This document shows, one piece after another, positions 49,153-58,800 of a stretch of 64,000 nt of DNA. The notes beneath the pieces are model-generated. The model did no database searches. It had not been told where the DNA came from and saw nothing but the letters and a program-made list of their open reading frames with translations. The stretch is taken from assembly GCA_958450365.1 (NCBI GenBank), contig CAUEEP010000759.1:3019880-3083879 (forward strand), read 5' to 3'. The position numbers were made by a program, and so were the translations under genes. The stretch's first letter is position 1. The number at the start of each line of letters is the position of its first letter. The stretch comes from Mesorhabditis belari (taxonomy: Eukaryota; Nematoda; Chromadorea; Rhabditida; Rhabditidae).

Positions 49153-49749
49153 TATTCGATTGGCAACTTGAAAGTTGGTACACTTTTTCGTATTTCCCAT
49201 AAAACATATTTAATACACCAATTGAATTTGACTTCTCTAAATAAAAGTTATATATTATCCAATTTAAGAAATGCTTAAGCAAATTTGGGTAACTTTTGAA
49301 ACGAATTTGAGCAGAAATTCTAGTTTTTCTGGAAATTTTTCAAACAAACATATAACTAAGGCAATGAGACAAATCGCGCTGAGAATTCGGGGCTATATGC
49401 CTAACTTTTTGTGCTCTATCTTTTTTCTATTTACACCAAAATAGGTTTATTTGGAGGAAAGTGCTCAAATCACTTCATCGAGTGTTCATCATTTTTGGTT
49501 CCTCGACTTCTTGCCCCTAGAAACCTAGAAAACCGAAGCTTTTCTATCAAATCCATCAAAATCTATCAAAAGCAATAGCAATATGTCAAAGCTTTAGAGA
49601 ATAAATAGCCCTTTTTATTGGTAAAAACAAAATTGTAGATTAATTGGTGCACTAGTTATTTCTAAAAAGTGCAATGGAACCAAATTTAGAGAGATAAGGA
49701 ACCAAATTGGAGAGATAAGTGTACCAACTTTCAAGTTACCAACCTAATA
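49153..49749. mobile_element. mariner-ended MITE, about 593 bp
   Basis: TA-flanked terminal repeats starting 49155 and ending 49747 share GGCAACTTGAAAGTTGGTAC with few differences; the outer part is TTAGGTTGG/TTCGATTGG. No transposase inside. It contains a half copy of the 48100 inverted-repeat sequence and the GAGATAAGGAACCAAATT motif. Confidence 0.78.
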
Positions 49750-49904
49750 TCATATATAGATCATATCTAGATCATATATAGATATATATTTATGAATATG
49801 ATAATAAATAACCTGTTGAGTCAACGTAGATCCCACTTGAAGTCGATGAAGGAAATGTTGGAGGACGATTGGATCGTAAAGACTAAATCGAAAAAAGAGA
49901 CTTT

Positions 49905-51302
49905 AGTGGTTGAGAGGGACCACTTTTATCCTGGCTTAGTTGGATCTAATGTTTTAAGTGGTTTTATTGATACCTTTTATCTAATCTAAGGTAATCTAAG
50001 GTAAACAAATATGCTTAATAGATTGGTGAGCATTTCAGCAAGTTTTTGGCAATTCTAGCCTAATTCTAGCCTGTTGGACACAGCGACCTAGCTCAATCGG
50101 TTAGTATTTTTTGTGCCCAACACAAAAACTATCTGATCTAAAAATTTGGTGTAAGACGTAAAGTAAATTTTGTAAAGCTCTGCAGTTTTCTTGCTAAAAA
50201 ATGATTCCGGCGCTTAAATCTGTTTTATTTGTGTTCTATACGGTTACTGGAACTAAAATAAACCCAAAAAAATAAGTTTTCGAGTCAAACGCTTGTTCGC
50301 CTATTTAACCAAGATCAATGTTAGCAAAACGGTTGTTATAGAAGCTCATTATTTTGAAATTGTGGTTGAGAGGGGCCATTTTTATCCTGGCTTAGTTGGA
50401 TCTAATGTTTTAAGGGGTTTTATTGATACCTTTTATCTATTCTAAGGTAATCTAAGGTAAACAAATATGCTTAAGAGATTGGTGAGTATTTCAGCAAGTT
50501 TTTGACAATTCTAGCCTAATCTCATTCTTGCCTTAGAATAGATAGAAGGTAACTTGAAAATCTAGGAAGGCTGATGTTTCTGCTTTTGTTTCTGAATACT
50601 GTTAGATTCACTAAACGCTACCTCAAAGCTGCATACACTTGAAAATCAAATAAAAGCGACAATATGACATTAGCGACATTTACAACATGTTTTAAATGCT
50701 TAAAAAGTCTAAGCATCTTTGATTACCCTAGAATAGGTAGATCTAATAGTAGTAGAAACTAGAATAGGAAAGAAAGGTATCAATAAAACCACTTAAAACA
50801 TTAAATTCAACTAAGCCAGGATAAAAGTGGCCCCTCTCAACAACTAATATGCTTAATTTGTATCAAAAAAACTGTGAATTAACCTTTACAATAGATTTAA
50901 ACTGTTTATTGATATCTATATACAATATCTAGATAGTTTTAGCATATCTAGATCGTTAATTTTCATACTATGAAACAGTATTCAGAAACAAAAACAGAAA
51001 GATCAGCCTTCCTAGTAATCTAAAGTCTAGATCTAGATCTAATAGTAGTAGAAATTAGAATAGGAAAGAAAGGTATCAATAAAATCACTTAGAACATTAA
51101 ATGCAACTAAGCCAGGATAAAAGTGGCCCTCTCAACAACTAAAGTATCAAAAAAACTGTGAATTAACCTTTACAATAGATTTAAACTGTTTCTAAATGTC
51201 TAGATAGTTTTAGCATATCTAGATCTTTAATTTTCATACTGTGAAACAGTATTGTGAAACAGTATACAGAAACAAAAACAGAAACATCAGTCTTCCTAGT
51301 AA
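49905..51302. repeat. four-copy repeat family, two direct and two inverted
   Basis: A unit with CCTGGCTTAGTTGGATCTAA and TTTTATTGATACCTTT occurs at 49905-50065 and 50360-50525 (plus) and, inverted, at about 50745-50850 and 51035-51135. The inverted pair also share AACAGTATTCAGAAACAAAA-type tails. Probably a non-coding transposon family. Confidence 0.8.
50084..50115 (+). pseudogene. tRNA 5'-half-like fragment
   Basis: TAGCTCAATCGGTTAG matches an A box. No B box follows within 100 bases. Confidence 0.3.
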
Positions 51303-51322
51303 TCAAAGAAAAATTTCCCAAC

Positions 51323-51523
51323 CTGTAAACTATGTCGATTCTTTTCTTCCCTTCGAAATCCTTTCCATTCTTTTCTTCTTTCTTCTTCTCCTTCTTCTTC
51401 TTCTCCTCCTTCTTCTCCTTCGTTAACCATCAAATCATTCGCATTTTTATCTTTTTCCATCTTTTTCGAGCTTTTCTTCCAGAATTGAACATCCGCTGAG
51501 AGAAATGACAAATAACGTGGCAT
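51323..51523 (-). CDS. candidate most-5' exon of vab-10 (or separate gene)
   Basis: ATG at 51523 opens 67 codons: MPRYLSFLSADVQFWKKSSK, then an acidic run (NEGEEGGEEEEGEEERRKEW), ending NRHSLQ before GT. It would precede the 48993-48855 exon. With the donor at the CAG end the phase is 0, but the next exon needs phase 1; an alternative GTTTAC donor four codons earlier in the tail would fit. The low-complexity acid tract is also a TTC-rich repeat on the plus strand, so this may be non-coding. Confidence 0.35.
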
Positions 51524-51572
51524 TCAGTGGATCTAAAATGAATACATTTTTTCAAATCTGATTCCAGAATTT

Positions 51573-52040
51573 GCTAAGTTGACAGATTTTTGCATAAAAT
51601 GATGCAAATTTTGTGCAAAATTTGGGGGGTGGGACAAAGGTGCACCTTTTTTTGCGCACCCGACCAAAAGCGCACCTTTTTTTTTCGCTGGAAAAGGCCG
51701 TAGAGCTTTAAAAATGTTTCCACATAGGGGAATCATATGCGTAGATTCCGAATTTCGACAAATTAGAACTCGCTGACACGTCAAATTTGGGCTAAGAGGC
51801 AAAAACTACGCAACTTAACGCTTTTCCGCAGTTTTTGCCTTTTAGCCCAAATTTGACGTGTCAGCGAGGTCTGATTTGTCGAAATTCGGGATCTACGCAT
51901 ATGATTCCCCTATGTGGAAACATTTTTAAAGCTCTACGGCCTTTTCTAAGGCCTTTTCCAGCGAAAAAAAGGTGCGCTTTTGGTCGGGTGCGCAAAAAAA
52001 AAGGTCGCATTTGTCCCACTCCCAAAATGTGTCAGCTTAG
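51573..52040. mobile_element. foldback MITE upstream of candidate first exon
   Basis: Long inverted repeat with arms of about 220 bp around a centre near 51810. Matching pieces include CATATGCGTAGATTCCGAAT and its complement at 51885-51905, and GGTGCGCTTTTGGTCGGGTG-like arms. It has no protein and lies within 100 bases of 51523. Confidence 0.85.
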
Positions 52041-53070
52041 CAAATCTGAAAGAACATTTTTAAAGAAAGCTCAAAGTTATAATGAATTAAAGGCATAAAA
52101 ATAAATGAAACACTTTCAAAGGCAGAAAATAAAATAAATATAATAAATCACTTTTCAACGTGAAAAATTGAAAGCTTTGACTCAAAAACCGGTAGTAACT
52201 CCAAAACGCTAAAACTCCAAAAAAAAAAAAACGCTTGAAATCCGGAACGATTGAAGCGGAATCGATTCGGGAAAGGAAAATCGAGGCAAAAAGTTCAGAA
52301 ACGTTTGAGAATTGAGAATTGCATTTTTTCCGTTTTAGAATTGAGAAATTGAAAATTCTTGAGTCAAAAAATCTAAAAAGAAATTTGAAATGAGTCACGC
52401 AAAAGTGAAGCAAAATTTCTAAAGTGTCAAAAAAAACTGGTGAACAAGTGATAAGTCAATTCTTTGGGGAAAGGACAGGAAGCGCTTTCCGGTGAGCAAT
52501 AAAACCAATGTACTTTGTTCAGGTGGAAACATACTCTTTCTCGTGCACCATATTGCATACAGGGTTTTTTAGGGTTCAAAATGGAAAAAATGGATATATA
52601 TAGAGGAAATATAGAACTTTAAAATGATGCAAAAATCGTACTTTATTTGTAAAATCATTTATAAAACCATTAAACCATTAAAATCATTTGTAAAAAGAAT
52701 ATTTAATGTCCAGTTATTTACTAAATAGTCCAGTGATTTAAGAATCGGAAATAGGTGTGCAAAATCAATGAAAGGTTGCGCTATTTGGTGCCAAAATTGA
52801 GCGGATGCGTTCATTGAGAGTGACAGGGGAATTTGGGGGAATGGATTGTGAGTAGGAAATAGAGTCGAATGGCTATAGAGGGACGGGGGAGAGGCTGGGG
52901 AAGAGGACTCGGGCTAGGGCTATTATACAGATCCCCCTCGTGCCCTTATTTCCACCGCCGCACCCATACTCTGGTTGTGAACTGGTCTCCCCTTTTACCT
53001 TTTTCATCTAGCCCAAGTCAATTCCAACGGATTTATTTGTTCCTATTTGCCTGCCTTTAGCTTTTAAAGC
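52041..53070. other. intergenic, no gene seen
   Basis: AT-rich to about 52800, then a more GC-rich patch (52860-53010) that could be a promoter or enhancer. No exon is supported. Confidence 0.5.
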
Positions 53071-53074
53071 GTTC

Positions 53075-53422
53075 ATACCAGTGCTCTAGAGGGTCAATAC
53101 TAGAGCTTTAGAGGGTCCATACTAGAGCTAGAGCTCTAGAGCGTCCATACTAGAGCTCTAGAGGGTCCATACTAGAGCTCTAGAGGATCCATACTAGAGC
53201 TAGAGCTCTAGAACGTCCATACTAGAGCTCTAGAGGGTCCATATTAGAGCTAAAGCTCTAGAATGTCCATACTAGAGCTCTAGAGGGTCCATACCAGAGC
53301 TAGAGCTCTAGAATGTCCATACTAGAGCTCTAGAGGGTCCATACTAGAGCTAGAGCTCTAGAATGTCCATACTAGAGCTCTAGAGCGTCCATACTAATAG
53401 CTCTAGAGCGTCCATACTTTCC
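53075..53422. repeat. AGAGCTCTAGAGGGTCCATACT array
   Basis: About 15 units of 20-28 bases rich in AGCT, GAGCTC and CTAG palindromes, in the intergenic region. Confidence 0.92.
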
Positions 53423-53429
53423 CATACAC

Positions 53430-55030
53430 AAAATTCAAGAAAATTGTGACTTTTTGATTGGCAATTGTCAAAATAAACCCCGCCAATCGATTCGTTGACT
53501 CCGAAAACCCCTAGGCATAAGTTTTTGGCTTTAGATCTCAATTGTAGAAGATTTACAGACGAAAAAATCTCTGGCTGGCGAGGTGTTCTTTGTGCGGTCG
53601 CTCTCCATCTGGCATACCATTTGGGTATAAAAGGTTTTCCTTTTCGAATCTGTAAAGGGGAAGGAGGTAGGGAAATTCGTAAAGAAGAAATCTCTAAATT
53701 AACAAAGCAAGAATACGTCTAGGTTTAAAGTCGTTAAGGTTTAAAGTCAAGTTTAAAGTCGTTTAAAGCACGAGAAAGATGGCGTTTACGTGAGTACAAA
53801 GTACGCTTCGTTGAAACTCTCGAAGCACAAAAAGGCAACAGATTTGAGGCTTAAAAAGGGAACACTTGAAAGAATTTTTGCTGTTCGATGAATGCTTTCT
53901 TTTCTTTTTTTTTCCTTTTCCCGTTTCAATCATAAATAAATATGCCTGAAGAATGTGTCAAAATTGGCGCCTCAAAGAGAAAGAGATAAGCTCTCTTTCT
54001 GGAAAGAAGCATAAGAAGATAAGCATCAAGATTGTATAGAAACAAGTGTATAGAAATGGCTAATTGAACCGGACGCTAGATGCTGTGCGTTTCTATGTAA
54101 AAGCAGCATTCAACGAACACTCATAATCACTTCCTTTTCCCTTAAGGGCTTAGGTCAGTTTCTGACCCTTAGGTCAAAAACTGACTCAAAAAAATAGCGC
54201 CAAAGCTAAAGGAAGCTCTGTCTAAAGCTAAAGAAAGCTCTGCGCTTAAGCTAAAGAAACAGTCTACAGCTAAAGAAAGCTCTTCCAACAATTCCTTCCA
54301 TTCCAACTTCCAACAATTCTTTCCATGCCAACTTCCAACAATTCCTTCCATGCCAACTTCCAACAATTCCTTCCATTCCAACTATTTCCCCCACCCTCCA
54401 CCCATAGTATTGGGTTGGTGGAAAAGTCCTTTCGGATTTTTGGGAGAGTACCTTAAATTTGTCGAATTTTGACGTTTTATAGCTCATCCTAAAGCTGAAT
54501 TCAAGACGGATCGATTGGTAAAAACCGTTTTGAGATATCTCTTTTCTAAAAGTTTTTACAGCTATTTTAGTAAAGGGCGGCAGAGCCAAAAAATGGCTGT
54601 TTTCACGTTTCGTTAGTTTTCCGTGCAGAAACCTAGGCTAAAAACATGTGTTTCGTGATCAGCGTCAAAAACAACCCCTAGACACAAATTTTCAGAATCT
54701 TAGCAAAAAATTTTTGACAAATATTGTCACCGGTGGAAGTCGAACCAGCGACCCATCATTCGCTGAATGATTCGATGATGTTCTTGTGAATAGTAAGTCC
54801 TTCATTGGCTTTTTCACTAGCTACCTGAATGATGTGAATGATTCGATGATGTAAATAACGGAGGAGGGATTCTTCGGTAGTGGGGGTATTGTTCAATCTA
54901 TCAGGGAGTAATGCGCGCTTCGAATTTCCCAATACTGGCAATTTACCAAGTGTTTACTTGGTAATAAACTACACACTCACTAGATTTATAATCATTCCCC
55001 TTTTTCCTTTGCTAGTGGATTTTACTGCAA
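53430..55030. other. intergenic with scattered repeat debris
   Basis: 54280-54380 repeats CCAACTTCCAACAATTCC. TATTGGGTTGGTGGAAAAGT at 54408 is a lone mariner-type end with no partner found. 54725-54800 (minus) has a B-box-like GGTTCGACTTCC. No gene is supported. Confidence 0.55.
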
Positions 55031-55034
55031 AAGA

Positions 55035-55222
55035 ATGGATGACAGCTCGTGACAGGATGAGAGCTCGTGACAGGATGAGAGCTCGTGACAGGATGAGAGC
55101 TCGTGACAGGATGAGAGCTCGTGCTTCAAGCTTCGTGCTTCAAGCTTCGTGCTTCAAGCTTCGTGCTTCAAGCTTCGTGCTTCAAGCTTCGAGCTTCAAG
55201 CTTCGAGCTTCAAGCTTCGAGC
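55035..55222. repeat. two adjacent arrays, 18 bp and 14 bp
   Basis: Four copies of GACAGGATGAGAGCTCGT, then about seven copies of GCTTCGTGCTTCAA. Confidence 0.9.
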
Positions 55223-55869
55223 TTTAAGCTGCCATTCTCTACGATTTCAAAGAAGGAAAAACCCCTACTGAATCTACTGAATCTCATCGTTCACTTGTCA
55301 AAGCGGGCTTGGGATCAAAAAATTGCTGAATCATGCTTTGTTTGAAATTCCAAAGGATTGATGCATTATGAAGTGCTAAAATCTAGACAAACAGTCGCAG
55401 ATCTTTACTCGAAAGAACTAGTGATGAGAACTAGCGAAAGAACGAAGCCCGAACGAAATTCTTGGGCATCTAGGGTATCTAGGGCGATTCAGATTTAGCT
55501 AAGAATCTTGGATTCTTAGCGGCGTTAATCGTTCGGTCGTCCCCACTGTGCGTTTAAACTTTTCAATAGCGCTCAAAGAACACTCAAACCATACGGGAAA
55601 AGACTCAAAATTGATCATTCTTTGCATTCGCCAACCATTTGTTCTTTCCCTTTGCCTTTTTTTCTCAAATTTCTCTCATTTCCCCATTTTCTTTCCACTG
55701 ATCTCTCTGACCTTTTCCCCATTTTTCCCTAATTTCTCGGATTTCTCTCTATAATTTCCCAACTCGTGCCCATTTCCATTTCATTTCGCTTGACTCCATT
55801 TACAGTTAAACTTTTCTATTTAGCTGAATTTCCTTCCCGAATAGGATATTACTTAAATTTTTCTTCAAA

Positions 55870-58800
55870 ATGCGTTCACGAGCCCTTTCGCCAATCACTT
55901 CCGCTAAAGCACAGGTGGGTTTTTTTTGGCAAAATTCGAATAAGTTTTATTGATTGTTGTTGTTTTATCGAGCTTTGTTGAATTAATTATTAAAAACAAG
56001 TTAATATTTGCCGAGGTTAGAAAATTTGGATACTATTAAGTATCTGTTGATACTTAATATTGGGTTGTCCAGTTATGAATGCGCGTTTTTACGATTTTGT
56101 AAATTTCTCAAGATATCGAACAGATGGATATGAGTGTTATATATCATTCGAAAGCTGAAGATCTCCTCTACATTTTGATATAAAAACCTTTGGAATTTGT
56201 TCAGCTTTTGGGCAAATTGACTGCACAAAGGGAGAAGTCGTTTTCGAAAAAGCCCATTTCAGTTTAGCTATTCCTCAAGTTTTATGCTGTAAAATAACCG
56301 CCCAGAAAAGAAAAGAAAAGTAAAGATGCTCTGAAATTGTTATATTTTTAAAAAAAGTTGTATTGATATATCTATTGGCCAAACATCAAACGGTTAACTC
56401 AATCAGAGCGGAGCCAAAACTTGATCCAAAGGCACCCTTCCATTTTTTGGCCACCTCTTCTTCTGTGCAGTCAATTTGCCCAAAAGCTGAATAAATTCAA
56501 AAACTTTTTATATCAAAATGTAGAGGAGATCTTCAGCTTTCGAATAATACTCATATATATCTTTTTCTTGATTTCGGTACCTTGAGAAATTTACAAAATA
56601 GTAAAAAACGCGCATTCATAACTGGACAACCCAATAGTATCCAATGATACTTTAAAGTGATTTTCCCGCAATTCCAGCTCCGAAAAAAGAAATGGAATGG
56701 CTTTATTGGTATTAGGTTGGCGACATTGAAATTTCGTTTTTCGAAGAACTAGAAGTTCTCAGCCCAATTGCTCAATTTTCTCTTGCGTAATTTTGGCAAC
56801 TTGAGGACGGGCATTGCAACAGTGCGATTGTCCTGTAACAATAGCACTGTTGTCGGATCGATTTCTTTTGAGTGAAGAAACGCGTCCACGCGATCTAGTT
56901 GTTGAACGTAAAGATTTGCATCAACAGTCTGACCAGAAATTAACACTTCGAAATGAATCAGGCCTCGGGTATTTCACCAAACCGACAGCATAACTTTCTT
57001 TTCGTGAAAATCGGGTTTAGATATTCGCTTTGGAATTTCACCCGAGTCGAGCCATTGTCTTTTCGTTGTAATATTGTCATAATGAATCCATTTCTTATCA
57101 GAAGTTAAAATTGGATCTCAAAATCCACTATTCTTGGAGATTCTAAGCAAATTTCCAGAACAAAGAACTCTGATGGCTTTGTTTGCATCGCTTAGTGAAT
57201 GTGGAATCCATTTTTCAGCTTTATTGATCTTGCCCAATTCATGCAAATGGTTTTCGATCGATTTCGATTTCGATTTGTCGGATCACTTTCGATTATCTGC
57301 TTCAAATCGTCATTTGCCACAGCCTGTGAGCAGTGTCATCGTTCCAGATCTTCCAGACTTCGGTCACTCTCTCGATCTTTTGAACCCGTTTTGACATTGG
57401 TGAACAGTGATAACATCTTTCCAAAATACGTTACAAAGTGATTCATGCGATTCAGTTGCTGTTTTTTCTTGTTTGAAATCGTACACATACGAAGTCGATA
57501 TTTGAGGTCGTCTAGCATCTAAAAATTTTTTTATTTAAATTCTTCAACTCGAAATAAAGAAAAGATAGTAATAAAGCATAATAATTATATCTTTAAAACA
57601 GAAGAGATTGCGGTGGTAATAGTATCCACAATGTTAAAATCCAGAAAGAGAAACGCTAAATGAAATTTCAATGTCGCCAACCTAATAGTGGTATGAAAAT
57701 AACGAATAAACTCTATTACAGCGTTTACGTCAACAACAATAAACAATCAATAAACCTAAATAAACAATCAATAAATAACAATAAATAACAATAAATATCA
57801 ATAAATAACAATAACCATCAATAAACAACAATAACCCATCAATAAACAACAATAAACAACAATAAACAACAATAAACAACAATAAACAACAATCCACAAC
57901 AATAAACAACAATCCACAACAATCAACAATCAATAAACAACAATAAACAACAATAAACAACAATAACCCATCAATAAACAACAATAACCCATCAATAAAC
58001 AACAATCCACAACAATAAACAATCAATAAACAACAATAAACAATCAATAAACAATCAATAAACAATCAATAAGCAACAATCAATAAACAACAATAAACAA
58101 CAATAAACAATCAATAAACAATCAATAAACAATCAATAAACAACAATAAGCAACAATAAGCAATAATAAACAACAATAAACAATCAATAAACAACAATAA
58201 ACAACAATAAACAACAATAAACAACAACAAACAACAATAACCCATCAACAACCAAAAAAACAATAAACCAAAGTAACAGCAACGATTAGAAATAAATTTT
58301 TGTCGAAAAATTCTTCCCACAGAATACAGTAACCAAAAATACGACGTGAACAAGCTAGGTCACAAAATAGAAAACACAAAGTCGTCAAAATTCGATCCTA
58401 TCTGTTTACTAAGAGTTTAAAATATGATTTAAATAATTTAAATAATTTAAAGTTATTTTTTCGTAATTCTAGCTCCGAAAAGAGATTGGATATCAATTGG
58501 GATTGATTGAAGAGGAGGAAATCGAAAAACAAAGCTGGACCGTTCAACGAACGCTCATCGAATCACGTCAATTTCAAGCAGCTCAAAGAATATCCGTTTA
58601 TGTGAATACAAAGGCCGAGGTTTCGTTGAATATCTTAAATGCTAAGGGTAATTTCTTGTGCTGAAATCCTAGCACTGGATTTTAAGCCTAAGTCTAAGCC
58701 TGTGCCTGAGCCTGTGCCTAAGTCTAAGCCTAAGTCTAAGCTTCAGTCTAAGCCCAACTTAGCTCCGAGAACTGGCTGAGATCCAGAAAATGGGGGTTTA

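Noticed and set aside
53495..53722. 75-codon plus-strand frame in the intergenic region
   Set aside because: No recognisable family, no splice partners and no promoter evidence.
58620..58648. MTHFS exon 2 extended to a donor at 58648
   Set aside because: It would leave phase 1 and give a TGA two codons into exon 3; ending at 58619 fits the protein family.
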